Assembly: GCF_000092245.1 (NCBI RefSeq)
Contig: NC_014166.1
Coordinates: 1,302,001 to 1,366,000, forward strand
Direction of reading: 5' to 3'
Length of the DNA stretch: 64,000 nucleotides
Source of the DNA: Arcobacter nitrofigilis DSM 7299
Lineage (GTDB): Bacteria; Campylobacterota; Campylobacteria; Campylobacterales; Arcobacteraceae
Both the position numbers and the translations under genes were made by a program. Of the stretch, positions 1 through 8,282 are shown piece by piece (the first letter of the stretch is position 1; every line of letters starts with the position of its first letter). A model generated the notes under the pieces. It did no database searches. It was given only the letters and a program-made list of their open reading frames with translations, and was not told the origin of the DNA.

Positions 1-306
1 TTTAGTAAAAATTTTAGTAGTAATCGCACTAAATAAAAAATATAAGATTCTCAAAAGTATAACTGCAATTGCTACAATTGTTATATAATATAAAGCACTC
101 CCTGAAGAGAAATAATGATTTATATTATCTACAAAAAAACCTGGTTTTTTTAATAATACTTCATCCACAAGTGCTGGAAGCATTAAAGGTATTGGAATAC
201 TTAAACTAATAGCAATAAGTGTAAAAATTTGTCCCCAAATGAGATCTTTTTTATTTTTTATTATTAAATTGAATATTTTTTTTAAAGTTATGTCATCTTT
301 TTTCAT
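1..306 (-). CDS. ABC exporter, N-terminal part of the membrane domain (partial)
   Basis: The reading frame is open from an ATG at 304-306 to the window edge (102 codons), so the C-terminal part is missing. The visible part has a short basic cytoplasmic N-terminus, then a hydrophobic helix (about residues 23-45), a loop containing 'LVDEVLLKKPG', and a second helix (about residues 72-95). That arrangement is typical of the first transmembrane helices of ABC type-1 exporter half-transporters (MsbA/multidrug type). The nucleotide-binding domain would lie outside the window, so the family call rests only on this pattern and the substrate is unknown. Confidence 0.6.
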   Translation of the reverse strand, partial: MKKDDITLKKIFNLIIKNKKDLIWGQIFTLIAISLSIPIPLMLPALVDEVLLKKPGFFVDNINHYFSSGSALYYITIVAIAVILLRILYFLFSAITTKIFTK

Positions 307-410
307 AGAGGGATTATATCTTTGTTATTTTAATAGCTTATTAATTCAAAATTATTGTAATTTTTTTAAAATATAATTTAAATCAAAAATCTTTTTAGCT
401 ATTATTTCAT

Positions 411-857
411 ATGGAAAAAATAGTAAGTACAAGAGAATTAAAAAAGAACTTTTTAGAGTTATGTAATGAAATATCAAATGATGACTCAAAAGCCTTATTA
501 GATTTAAAAAATACAGAAAAAATCGAATTTATGTTAAAACCTTATTGTACTGAAGCATATCCAATAAGAAAGGTTCTTATTTTATATCATAGGTATGCCT
601 GTGTTGCTTTTATATCAGCAGAGTTTGTAAAAAATGCAAAGGTTTATATAGATGAAGTTTTGACTAAATATATAGTTTTAGCCCTTGTAAATAAACCAGA
701 TCCAGATGAAGTTTCGGTTGTTTACTCAAATGTAGATGCTCTTTCAAAGTTCCCAACTAGAGCAATTTCTATTAAGGATATAATTGAATATTTAGAATCT
801 GAAAATATAGAAGAGAGCTTAAGAGAATTTTATAAAAAGAAGCAACTCTTCTTCTAA
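411..857 (+). CDS. Conserved hypothetical protein, 148 aa
   Basis: I do not recognise this protein. It is soluble, with no signal peptide or membrane segment, and is mixed alpha/beta in character, with a short hydrophobic run around residues 53-70 ('KVLILYHRYACVAFISAEF') and a charged helical C-terminus ending in 'FYKKKQLFF'. The ATG at 411 is preceded by an A+T-rich stretch without a strong Shine-Dalgarno. Its stop overlaps the end of the convergent HAD gene by 4 nt. The frame is long and its codon use matches its neighbours, so it is probably real, but no function is proposed. Confidence 0.6.
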   Translation: MEKIVSTRELKKNFLELCNEISNDDSKALLDLKNTEKIEFMLKPYCTEAYPIRKVLILYHRYACVAFISAEFVKNAKVYIDEVLTKYIVLALVNKPDPDEVSVVYSNVDALSKFPTRAISIKDIIEYLESENIEESLREFYKKKQLFF

Positions 858-1483
858 TCTAAAATTTTTAAAATATCTTCTAATTTTGATATTTTGTATT
901 TTGCTTTTGAAAAATCTTGAGTTTTTGTAAATTCATTATAAACTATGGCGCAATCAATATTTGCACTATGCGCTGCAATTAAACCTCTTTGCGAGTCTTC
1001 TATTACTATAGCTTCTTCATTTGTAGCATTAAACTTTTCTAAACCTTTTAAATAAGGGTCAGGGTGTGGTTTTGATCTTGCATAATCTTCAACACACAAA
1101 ACAAAATCCATAAAATCAGTAATCCCACGGTTTTCATGAATTATTTCAAAATCAACACGTCTTGAAGTAGTAACAATACCCATTTTATATTTTTTGCTAA
1201 GTTCATTTAAGACATCATGCACATTCTCAATAGCAATATCTTCTTTTTTTAAATACTGCTGATAATATATATCTCTTTTATTTCTTGCAATTATAATCTC
1301 TTCTTTTGTTGCACTAGGAGCAGCAACCCAAACTCCATTTCCTTCTGTCATAATTTTCATATAATCATCAAATTGAATATTTACATTAAAAAATTCTTTT
1401 AAAGCTCTTTTACTAGCTTCAAAATAAAGTGGTTCTGTTTCTACTAAAACTCCGTCATTATCAAAAAGTATATATTTTTTCAT
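854..1483 (-). CDS. HAD-superfamily hydrolase (beta-phosphoglucomutase-like phosphatase)
   Basis: A 209-aa HAD phosphatase, subfamily I (variant 3 caspase). Motif I is 'DNDGVLVET' near the N-terminus (nucleophile Asp8, acid/base Asp10). Motif II is seen as 'IVTTS' and motif IV as 'VIEDSQRGLIAA', with a helical cap between. The family dephosphorylates small phosphorylated metabolites or is a sugar-phosphate mutase; the substrate cannot be told from sequence. Its start overlaps the 3' end of the upstream gene (1461-1880) by 23 nt, suggesting co-transcription and translational coupling. Length and motifs look intact. Confidence 0.85.
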   Translation of the reverse strand: MKKYILFDNDGVLVETEPLYFEASKRALKEFFNVNIQFDDYMKIMTEGNGVWVAAPSATKEEIIIARNKRDIYYQQYLKKEDIAIENVHDVLNELSKKYKMGIVTTSRRVDFEIIHENRGITDFMDFVLCVEDYARSKPHPDPYLKGLEKFNATNEEAIVIEDSQRGLIAAHSANIDCAIVYNEFTKTQDFSKAKYKISKLEDILKILD

Positions 1484-1880
1484 ATATTATATATTGCTCC
1501 AAATAATCAGTAATAACTATATTATGTTCTATCAATCTATCTCTTACTAAAAATATTTTTGCTTTTTGCTTTTCTATATAAAATACACCAATGGCATTTT
1601 TATAGTAATTTAATTGTATTAAACTTGAAGCAAGTATTGGTTTATCATTTATAATTTTTAATCTGTAGTATTCATTTATATATATTAGATCACTTTTATA
1701 GAGTTCTTTAGTATATTTTATGTTTTTAAAACTATATTCTGGATTTCCAATATTATAAATTAATATCTCTTTTTTATTAGAGAATAATCTTTGAAATATC
1801 TCTTCATGAAGTTTTGAATATAAATTCTCTGCTTTTACTAAACTAGTAATTATAAGCAGGCTTAAAAATATTTTTTTCAA
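1461..1880 (-). CDS. Hypothetical exported protein, 139 aa
   Basis: The N-terminus 'MKKIFLSLLIITSLVKAEN' is a typical signal peptide with predicted cleavage after 'VKA', so the mature protein (about 120 aa) is probably periplasmic. The mature part is rich in Tyr, Ile, Lys and Asn and has no family motif that I recognise. It precedes the HAD phosphatase and overlaps it by 23 nt, so both are likely on one transcript. Function unknown. Confidence 0.55.
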   Translation of the reverse strand: MKKIFLSLLIITSLVKAENLYSKLHEEIFQRLFSNKKEILIYNIGNPEYSFKNIKYTKELYKSDLIYINEYYRLKIINDKPILASSLIQLNYYKNAIGVFYIEKQKAKIFLVRDRLIEHNIVITDYLEQYIIYEKIYTF

Positions 1881-1926
1881 AATAAATATTTCACTCCTAA
1901 TTCATTATTTAATTATAATTTTCAGC

Positions 1927-2673
1927 TTATTCATAGGGCATAGGAATAGGCGGCAACTCTCTAAATGCTTCTTTAACTGCATTTGTTATACTACTTCTAT
2001 ATTTATAATTTTCAACTGGATTACTAAACTGTAAAAGTTCCTTTGCACTTTCTATTCCTCTTTCTTTTTTGTATACAAAGGCAACTTTTTTACCCATATC
2101 TTCTGTTCTATTAAATATTGTATTACTATAAGTACGAATAAATGTAAACTCTTTTTGGCTTATTTTATCTCCCCAACAGAAAAATACAAATTTTCCAGAT
2201 GGAACAATATTATTTGCATCTTGATACATAATATCTCTATCAAATTCTGTATTTTGCATTGAGTAGTATTTTTCTAAATCTTCATCAAACTTTGTAAGTA
2301 AAGTTGTAGAGTTGATATTTTTTTCTATTAGATTAAATAGGCTTTTCATTTCAATTAGTTTACCTTTTAATCTAGGTCCAAAGGCATGTTTAAATACTGT
2401 GATATATGTTTCACATTTTAATTCAGTAAATTCGCCAAAGTTATCAAAGTCTTGATCTAATAAAAATTTCTCAGAATCATATCCTATAGGAGTAACAATT
2501 GGATTATAAATAAATATTGTTCCCTCTATATTCTTTTTTCTGTCTTTTTTTGTTTTAATCATATTTTCAAATTCTTCAGGAGTAATCTCTTCTTCCTCAT
2601 AGTTAAAATATAAATAACTTGATGTTAAAAAAATCTCATCATATTTAGTCTCAATTTTACCGAAATATTGCAT
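1927..2673 (-). CDS. Hypothetical cytoplasmic protein, 248 aa
   Basis: A soluble, acidic protein with no signal peptide or transmembrane segment and no family signature that I recognise. It begins 'MQYFGKIETKYDEIFLTSS', contains a central charged helical stretch (about residues 115-150) and ends in a Pro-rich tail 'RELPPIPMPYE'. The ATG at 2671-2673 is preceded by an AAAGGCA Shine-Dalgarno-like stretch. About 118 bp separate it from the next gene downstream of its promoter side, so it probably has its own promoter. Function unknown. Confidence 0.55.
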   Translation of the reverse strand: MQYFGKIETKYDEIFLTSSYLYFNYEEEEITPEEFENMIKTKKDRKKNIEGTIFIYNPIVTPIGYDSEKFLLDQDFDNFGEFTELKCETYITVFKHAFGPRLKGKLIEMKSLFNLIEKNINSTTLLTKFDEDLEKYYSMQNTEFDRDIMYQDANNIVPSGKFVFFCWGDKISQKEFTFIRTYSNTIFNRTEDMGKKVAFVYKKERGIESAKELLQFSNPVENYKYRSSITNAVKEAFRELPPIPMPYE

Positions 2674-2791
2674 TCTTGCCTTTCTTGTATTAAATCACAT
2701 AAGGAAAAGATTCCTTTTGATATTTTATAATTATACTAAAAAGTTTTATTTTTTGTATTAAGTGTTTAAAATATAATATTTTATATTAAAA

Positions 2792-3727
2792 TTAGTATCT
2801 TTCATTAAGTTCATTAAGTAGTTTAAAAAGCTCTTGCGGATCAACTAATATCCCATGAATCCTTGTTCCAAAATGTAAGTGTGGACCTGTTATTCTTCCT
2901 GTATCCCCAGATAAACCTATTCTTTCATCCCTTTTTACTTTTTGACCCTTTTTTACTAAAATTTTACTTAGGTGAAAATAACAAGTGAAAATACCTTGTC
3001 CATGGTCAATTATGATTGAGTTTCCAGAATAAAATCTATTTCCAGCAAATCTTACAATTCCATCATTAGCTGCTCCTACAGGACTTCCAATATCTGCCCT
3101 AAAATCAATTCCACTATGGTAACTTTTTAATTGACCATTATAAACTCTTTTAGTACCAAACTCACTTGTAATTTTACTATACATAGGAAAAGTAAAATCT
3201 TTTTCCCAAAGCATCTCTTTTGTATTTGTATTATAAATCTGCATTGCTTCTTTATATTCTGTGTTAACTCTTATACTAGCTTTTTTATTTAGATTTATTT
3301 TTGAATCTGCAACTTCTATTTTTTCACTTTCATAATTTCCTCCATAAATATATATTTTTATTGAGGTAAATAATCTTCTATTATTTCTTACATATGAAAT
3401 TATAACTTTTTCACTTTCTAGTTTATGATAATAAGAAATAGGGACAAGAGCATAAAAAGAGTTTTTTTTAAAGGGCTCTTTATAAAAAGGTAAATTAATA
3501 TTTCCAAAAGTTAATTTAGGGTCTGAAATTTTTTCATTTATTATTTGTATTAATAAAGTTTGTCCATTAGCGATATTTTTTTCATATTTTATTTGTAGAG
3601 GATCATTATTTAAGTATAGTTTTTTTGCATTATTGATATTGTTTTGATATTGATAAACATTCATCGAATTTGAAAATGCAAGGGTCGTAAATAGGGTTAA
3701 AAGTAGGGTGTTTATAAAAATATTCAT
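2792..3727 (-). CDS. M23-family peptidoglycan endopeptidase
   Basis: A 311-aa LytM/peptidase M23 protein exported by an N-terminal signal peptide ('FINTLLLTLFTTLAFS'). The catalytic domain occupies the last 110 residues. Zn ligands are visible as His204 and Asp208 in 'HSGIDFRAD' and His285 in 'PHLHFG', with the catalytic His283 in the same motif and another conserved His in 'CYFHLS' (about 252). All key residues are present, so it should be an active endopeptidase that trims peptidoglycan cross-links. Campylobacterota use such enzymes for cell shape, but which paralogue this is cannot be said. It begins 5 bp after a small Cys-rich gene on the same strand, likely co-transcribed. Confidence 0.9.
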   Translation of the reverse strand: MNIFINTLLLTLFTTLAFSNSMNVYQYQNNINNAKKLYLNNDPLQIKYEKNIANGQTLLIQIINEKISDPKLTFGNINLPFYKEPFKKNSFYALVPISYYHKLESEKVIISYVRNNRRLFTSIKIYIYGGNYESEKIEVADSKINLNKKASIRVNTEYKEAMQIYNTNTKEMLWEKDFTFPMYSKITSEFGTKRVYNGQLKSYHSGIDFRADIGSPVGAANDGIVRFAGNRFYSGNSIIIDHGQGIFTCYFHLSKILVKKGQKVKRDERIGLSGDTGRITGPHLHFGTRIHGILVDPQELFKLLNELNERY

Positions 3728-3732
3728 AACGT

Positions 3733-3927
3733 TTAAAATTCATTTCCTTCTATTAAATTATAATTAAATGTTGTTACTATACCATCTTCTACATTGTAAG
3801 AAACTTCAATAGGTCTACAACAAACTTCACAATCATCAACTATCTCTGTATATCCAAAGACTCCCGTATCTAGTAAAATAGTTATGGCTTGTCTGCAATA
3901 AGGACAGGTTAAATTTAACTCTTCCAT
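3733..3927 (-). CDS. CPXCG-motif cysteine-rich small protein
   Basis: A 64-aa protein with two zinc-ribbon-like knuckles: 'CPYC' at residues 8-11 and 'CEVCC' at about residues 33-37. This matches the small CPXCG-motif cysteine-rich family found across Proteobacteria, of unknown function and probably zinc binding. It sits 5 bp upstream of the M23 peptidase on the same strand. Confidence 0.75.
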   Translation of the reverse strand: MEELNLTCPYCRQAITILLDTGVFGYTEIVDDCEVCCRPIEVSYNVEDGIVTTFNYNLIEGNEF

Positions 3928-4013
3928 TAGTCTACCTTTTTAAATGTATAATATCATATTTATAACAAACTTGCTATAATCGCATAAAATTATGAAAATT
4001 ATTGGAGAAATTT

Positions 4014-4724
4014 ATGGGTAGAGCCTTTGAATATAGAAAAGCAGCCAAAATGAAAAGATGGGGAAACATGTCAAGAGTTTTCCCAAAATTAGCTAGAGCA
4101 ATTGAAGTAGCAGCAAAAGCTGGAGTTCCAGATCCTGAGATGAATTCAGCACTTAGAACAGCTATTTTAAATGCAAAAGCTGAAAATATGCCAAAAACAA
4201 ATATTGATGCAGCTATTAAAAGAGCATCAGGAAAAGATTCAGCAAACTTTTCAGAAGTAAACTTTGAAGGTAAAGGTCCTCATGGTGTTTTGATTTTTGT
4301 AGAAACTGCAACGGACAATAACACAAGAACAGTAGCAAATGTTAAAATGTACTTTAATAAAAATGGTGGTTCTATGGCGCCTACTGGTTCATTAGAATTC
4401 TTTTTTGATAGAAAAGCAATTTTTGAATTCAATAAAACTGAAGATATGAGTATTGAAGAGTTAGAGCTTGAATTAATTGATGCTGGTTTAGAAGAGATTG
4501 AAGAAGAAGATGGAGTTGTTTTAGTAACAGCTGATTATAAAGATTTTGGTACTTTGAATAAAGCCTTTGAGGATATGGGAATTGAACTTACTAAAGCAAA
4601 ATTAGAGCGAATTTCAAATAATCCTCAAGAATTTACAGAAGAACAACAAGAAGAAATCGGTAAATTATTAGAAAAAATTGAAGATGATGATGATGTTCAA
4701 GCTGTTTATACAAATATAGCATAA
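4014..4724 (+). CDS. YebC/PmpR-family protein
   Basis: A 236-aa YebC-family protein with the conserved N-terminus '[20 protein letters not shown]' and the family patterns '[18 protein letters not shown]' and '[14 protein letters not shown]'. YebC-family members have been described as DNA-binding transcriptional regulators and, more recently, as translation factors relieving stalled ribosomes. The ATG at 4014 was chosen over an upstream in-frame TTG (4002) because a GGAG Shine-Dalgarno lies at 4004-4007, correctly spaced, and MGRAFEYRK is the family's usual start. The C-terminus is acidic. A peroxiredoxin gene follows 18 bp downstream. Confidence 0.92.
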   Translation: MGRAFEYRKAAKMKRWGNMSRVFPKLARAIEVAAKAGVPDPEMNSALRTAILNAKAENMPKTNIDAAIKRASGKDSANFSEVNFEGKGPHGVLIFVETATDNNTRTVANVKMYFNKNGGSMAPTGSLEFFFDRKAIFEFNKTEDMSIEELELELIDAGLEEIEEEDGVVLVTADYKDFGTLNKAFEDMGIELTKAKLERISNNPQEFTEEQQEEIGKLLEKIEDDDDVQAVYTNIA

Positions 4725-4742
4725 TACTAAAATAGGATTTAA

Positions 4743-5285
4743 ATGAGTCAATCAAGTGATTTAGCTATTCCTTTAGATGATGGTAAATGTAATCATCTAA
4801 TGGGAATGAATTTACCAAATGTAGTTTTAACTTCTACAAGTGATAAGAGGGTTGATTTATCAAAGTTAAAAGGCTTGAGTGTACTTTATTTTTATCCTAA
4901 AACAGGAAGACCAGATATAAAATCACCTGATGGTTGGGATGAAATCCCAGGGGCAAAAGGTTGTACTCCACAATCTTGCTCTTTCAGAGATAAGAATGAA
5001 ATCTTTGAAAAACTTAATGTTAAAGTTTATGGAATAAGTACTCAATCAACTTCTTATCAAAAAGAAGTTGTGCAAAGATTACATTTACCATATGAGATAC
5101 TTAGTGATGAAGAGTTAAGATTAACAAAAGAGCTAAATTTACCAACTTTTGATGTTGATAATATGATTTTAACAAAAAGATTTACCTTGATATGCAAGGA
5201 CAGTAAAATAATTAAAGTTTTTTATCCTGTTTTCCCTCCTGAAAAAAATCCAGAAGAAGTACTTGATTGGATAGAAAAAAATTAG
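4743..5285 (+). CDS. Peroxiredoxin, Bcp/PrxQ-like
   Basis: A 180-aa thioredoxin-fold peroxiredoxin. The active-site motif 'GCTPQSCSFRD' carries the peroxidatic Cys74 and, five residues later, the resolving Cys79, the spacing of Bcp/PrxQ enzymes that reduce H2O2 and organic peroxides with thioredoxin. Compared with E. coli Bcp, about 13 extra residues (about 55-70, 'GRPDIKSPDGWDE') lie between the 'FYPKTG' strand and the active-site loop. It follows yebC by 18 bp and may be co-transcribed. Confidence 0.85.
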   Translation: MSQSSDLAIPLDDGKCNHLMGMNLPNVVLTSTSDKRVDLSKLKGLSVLYFYPKTGRPDIKSPDGWDEIPGAKGCTPQSCSFRDKNEIFEKLNVKVYGISTQSTSYQKEVVQRLHLPYEILSDEELRLTKELNLPTFDVDNMILTKRFTLICKDSKIIKVFYPVFPPEKNPEEVLDWIEKN

Positions 5286-5338
5286 CTTAATGCTTGATAG
5301 GATTTTCCTATTTGCATTTATTTAATACCTTAACTACT

Positions 5339-6094
5339 TTATCTTTTATTCTTTTTAATCTCTTGTATTACTTTAGAAATATCTGCAATTCTTGTACTAG
5401 AATTTGGGTGTGTTGATAAAAATTCAATTGATTCTTTTTTACCTTTACTCATATTTTGCCAAAATTTTAAAGCCTCATCAATGTTGTATCCAGCTTTATA
5501 CATAAGATGTATTCCTATCTCATCAGCTTCACTCTCTTGCATTCTTCCATAAGGTAGTAGAACTCCATATTGGGTTCCTAATCCATACGCTGCGTTGAAG
5601 GCATTTGTATATTCTGGTGCTTGAGAACCTAATACAATATTTCCTAATACTTGTGCTCCTTGGGCTAACATTCCCGTTGTCATTCTCTCAGCACCATGAC
5701 GTGCAAGTGCATGGGCAATCTCATGGGACATTACAGTTGCTAATTGATCATCATTTTTAGCAACACTTAGTATTCCTGTATAAACTACAACTTTTCCTCC
5801 CGGAAGGCAAAAGGCATTTTTTTCTTTATTTTTTACTAAATTAAATTCCCACTTGTAATCTTTTCTATTGACTACTTTTGCAATTTTTTGACCTATCTCT
5901 TTTATTTTTTTTGATTCTTTTGTATTTGTTATTACTTCAGATTTTTTTAGTGTATCTTCATAAGATTTTTCACCTAAAGCTAACTCTTGATCTTTAGATA
6001 TTAAAATCATTTGAGACCTATTTGTAAAGGGAGCTTTATTTGTACATCCAACTAGTGAAAAAAACAAAAGTAATATCAAAATATATTTTTTCAT
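5339..6094 (-). CDS. M48-family metallopeptidase, lipoprotein
   Basis: A 251-aa protein with a lipoprotein signal peptide (lipobox 'SLVGC', lipidated Cys17) and a gluzincin M48 domain. The zinc motif is 'HEIAH' (His124, Glu125, His128) and the downstream third-ligand region reads 'ESEADEIG'. It resembles BepA/LoiP-type envelope proteases that degrade misassembled outer-membrane proteins. The start at 6094 is preferred over an ATG six bases upstream because AAGG is then correctly spaced. It follows a frameshifted DUF3108 gene whose original stop would overlap this start region, so the two were an operon. Confidence 0.88.
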   Translation of the reverse strand: MKKYILILLLFFSLVGCTNKAPFTNRSQMILISKDQELALGEKSYEDTLKKSEVITNTKESKKIKEIGQKIAKVVNRKDYKWEFNLVKNKEKNAFCLPGGKVVVYTGILSVAKNDDQLATVMSHEIAHALARHGAERMTTGMLAQGAQVLGNIVLGSQAPEYTNAFNAAYGLGTQYGVLLPYGRMQESEADEIGIHLMYKAGYNIDEALKFWQNMSKGKKESIEFLSTHPNSSTRIADISKVIQEIKKNKR

Positions 6095-6096
6095 TA

Positions 6097-6240
6097 TCAT
6101 CCTTTATCTATTTTAAATTTTATCATTTCGCCTGTAATATCACCAAAAATAAGTACATCTTTTAAAACAGCCTTATTACAAAAGCCTTCATTATTTAATG
6201 ATATAAAAAGTTCTCCGTTTGAACTTGAAAATATTTTTTT
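6097..6240 (-). pseudogene. Out-of-frame C-terminal remainder of the DUF3108 gene
   Basis: Read in the +1 frame relative to the upstream gene, this stretch encodes an intact, plausible C-terminus containing 'GELFISLNNEGF' and 'KDVLIFGDITGEMIK', ending at a TGA (6097-6099) that overlaps the next gene's start region. Removing one A from the A7 tract (T7 on the plus strand, 6234-6240) joins it to the 6191-6886 frame. This is seen directly; whether it is a mutation, a slippery phase-variable site or a sequencing error is not decided by the sequence. Confidence 0.75.
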
Positions 6241-6886
6241 GATGAATTGCGACTATAAACTTTTTATTTTTAGTATTTAAAGCCTCTTGGAGCTCTTTAT
6301 AAGCTTTATTTTTAGGAATTATTATATCTAACTTCCCATTATCTTTATTTGCACCAATAACTTTAAAAGTATAACTATTACCTTGCTCAAAACTAGGAAC
6401 TACTTTTGTTATATTAAAAAAAAGTGATAATAAGTCATTTGTTGCAAAAAAATTTGTAAACTCTTTTGACTCACTAGTTTTCCAAGATTCTTTCTTTTTT
6501 AAGTTTTCGTCATATTTTATATTAACTTTTTTTTCATATTTTTTAACTAAAATTTGCTTTTTTTTATAGTTAAAAAGATAAGTTTTTTTTCTTTTTTTAT
6601 AGTCATTATTTGTAACAGTTATATATTTATTAGGAATAAGTAAGTTGTCTCTTACAACTCCTTGGCTTTCATAAAACTCTTCTTTATTGCTACTTAAAAA
6701 TTTTGCAATACCAGTTGCATAAGCATGGACTTTTATTTTATATGTATTATTAGGAAGAATTTCGAGGCTTGTTTTTGCAAGACCTAATTCTCCAAAAATA
6801 CCATAGCTTATTTTATATGTAGCTTCAAATGTTTTAGCATTTGAAAATATAGATAAAAAGATTATAACTATAATTATTTTGTTCAT
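6191..6886 (-). CDS. DUF3108-family periplasmic protein, frameshifted at the 3' end
   Basis: A 231-aa reading frame with a signal peptide ('IIIVIIFLSIFSNAKTF'). The body matches DUF3108 proteins: an N-terminal 'YKISYGIFGELGLAKTSLE' beta segment, then 'TGIAKFLSSNKEEFYESQG'. The family is periplasmic and of unknown function. The last 17 or so residues ('KFKRRTFYIIK' type) look unnatural, and the expected C-terminus lies in another frame immediately downstream (6097-6240), the two being joined by one fewer A at 6234-6240. The protein as encoded is therefore truncated by about 30 residues and altered at the end. Confidence 0.75.
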   Translation of the reverse strand: MNKIIIVIIFLSIFSNAKTFEATYKISYGIFGELGLAKTSLEILPNNTYKIKVHAYATGIAKFLSSNKEEFYESQGVVRDNLLIPNKYITVTNNDYKKRKKTYLFNYKKKQILVKKYEKKVNIKYDENLKKKESWKTSESKEFTNFFATNDLLSLFFNITKVVPSFEQGNSYTFKVIGANKDNGKLDIIIPKNKAYKELQEALNTKNKKFIVAIHQKNIFKFKRRTFYIIK

Positions 6887-6958
6887 AATTAATTATAACA
6901 TACAAAGTTTTATACTATTTTCTATTATAATATTTGAAAATTTATGAGGGACTTTTTA

Positions 6959-7849
6959 ATGCAGCATACAAAAGGTAATATTTTAGGTTTATTAACAATA
7001 TTTTTATGGTCAACACTAGCACTTTTTACAGTATATTCTGGAAATATTCCTCCCTTTGAACTTTTAAGTATCTCTTTTTTTATTGCTTCACTTATTGGAG
7101 TTTTGATGTTAAAAAAACAAAAAAGAAGTTTCGCAAGTTTGAAAACAATTCCTCTTAAAGCATATATAATAGGAGTTAGTGGATTATTTGGGTATCACTT
7201 TTTTTATTTTTTAGCAATAAAAAATGCTCCTGCTGTTGAAGCAAACTTGTTAAATTATTTATGGCCTTTACTTATTGTTCTTTTTTCAGCTCTTTTACCA
7301 AATGAAAAGTTAAAGTGGTTTCATATTCTAGGTACAATATTAGCTTTGATTGGGGCTTTTTTACTTGTATTAAAAGATGGAAGTTTAGAGTTTGATACAA
7401 AATATACTTTAGGATATGCCTTTGCACTTGCTGCTGCTCTTATTTGGTCAAGTTATTCTGTTATATCTAAAACATTGACCCATGTGCCAACCTTTGCAGT
7501 GACGGGGTTTTGTATAATAACTGCTATACTCTCTTTTATCGCACACTTAATTTTTGAACAGAGTATAACTCCTTCAATTACAGAACTTTTAGCAGCTGTT
7601 ATGTTAGGATTAGGTCCTGTTGGTGGAGCCTTTTATTTATGGGATTTTGCACTTAAAAATGGTGATATAAAAATATTAGGTTCACTTGCATATCTAGCTC
7701 CACTTTTATCAACATTGATTTTAGTACTAGTTGGAGTATCTAAAATGACAACATCAATTGCATTAGCTTGTTTATTTATAGTTTTAGGCTCAATTATTAG
7801 TTCAAAGCAGTATTTAAAAACAATAATAAATCTGCTTTTTAAGTCTTGA
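6959..7849 (+). CDS. EamA/DMT-family transporter
   Basis: A 296-aa integral membrane protein with about ten predicted helices in two EamA repeats, for example 'GLLTIFLWSTLALFTVYSG' at the start of repeat 1 and 'GYAFALAAALIWSSYSVISK' at the start of repeat 2. The pattern resembles YddG-like aromatic amino-acid exporters, though the substrate is not certain. The ATG at 6959 was chosen over one at 6944 because GAGGGA at 6947-6952 is then a well-spaced Shine-Dalgarno. Its 3' end overlaps the convergent thioesterase gene by 11 bp. Confidence 0.85.
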   Translation: MQHTKGNILGLLTIFLWSTLALFTVYSGNIPPFELLSISFFIASLIGVLMLKKQKRSFASLKTIPLKAYIIGVSGLFGYHFFYFLAIKNAPAVEANLLNYLWPLLIVLFSALLPNEKLKWFHILGTILALIGAFLLVLKDGSLEFDTKYTLGYAFALAAALIWSSYSVISKTLTHVPTFAVTGFCIITAILSFIAHLIFEQSITPSITELLAAVMLGLGPVGGAFYLWDFALKNGDIKILGSLAYLAPLLSTLILVLVGVSKMTTSIALACLFIVLGSIISSKQYLKTIINLLFKS

Positions 7850-8282
7850 TAACATAGACTCCATAAAAGTCAACGCAGACTTTATCATTTTCTATGATTT
7901 GAGAATGTATTTTTATTGAAGCACTATTTTTTGTATTTATTTTTGATAGTAAAGTATTTTGTTCTTCTTCATTTGGAATTAAAGTATGACAAATAATATC
8001 TTTTGTAACTGGTCTTATAAATTTTGTTTCATTTTTAAATATGACTATACTTGGGTTTTCTAAATTAAATTTTTTTGATAAATAATATGCCATACACCAA
8101 GATGAAATAATAGTTATACTATTTAAACTTCCTCCAAAAGCTGTACCTTTGTCATTTACATTAATATCAAGGGGAGCTGTTGTGATAAGTTGCGTTTCAT
8201 TTAAATCTTTCAACTCCAATTTCATTAGTTTTGTCATAGGTATTTGTGTATGTATTTTGTTTTGTATCTCTTCTATAACCAT
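7839..8282 (-). CDS. Thioesterase, YiiD C-terminal-type hotdog fold
   Basis: A 147-aa protein resembling the YiiD_C putative thioesterase family (hotdog fold). The motif 'NDKGTAFGGSLNSITIISSW' is the conserved helix/active-site region. It is the last gene of the beta-oxidation operon and overlaps the upstream PlsC-hydrolase gene by 10 nt. By context it may release or edit acyl-CoA intermediates; that role is inferred. The fold assignment is from motif recognition only. Confidence 0.7.
   Translation of the reverse strand: MVIEEIQNKIHTQIPMTKLMKLELKDLNETQLITTAPLDINVNDKGTAFGGSLNSITIISSWCMAYYLSKKFNLENPSIVIFKNETKFIRPVTKDIICHTLIPNEEEQNTLLSKINTKNSASIKIHSQIIENDKVCVDFYGVYVIKT

Noticed and set aside
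4002-4016. TTG at 4002 as start of the YebC-family gene
   Set aside because: The GGAG Shine-Dalgarno would lie inside the coding sequence, and the conserved N-terminus starts at the ATG at 4014.
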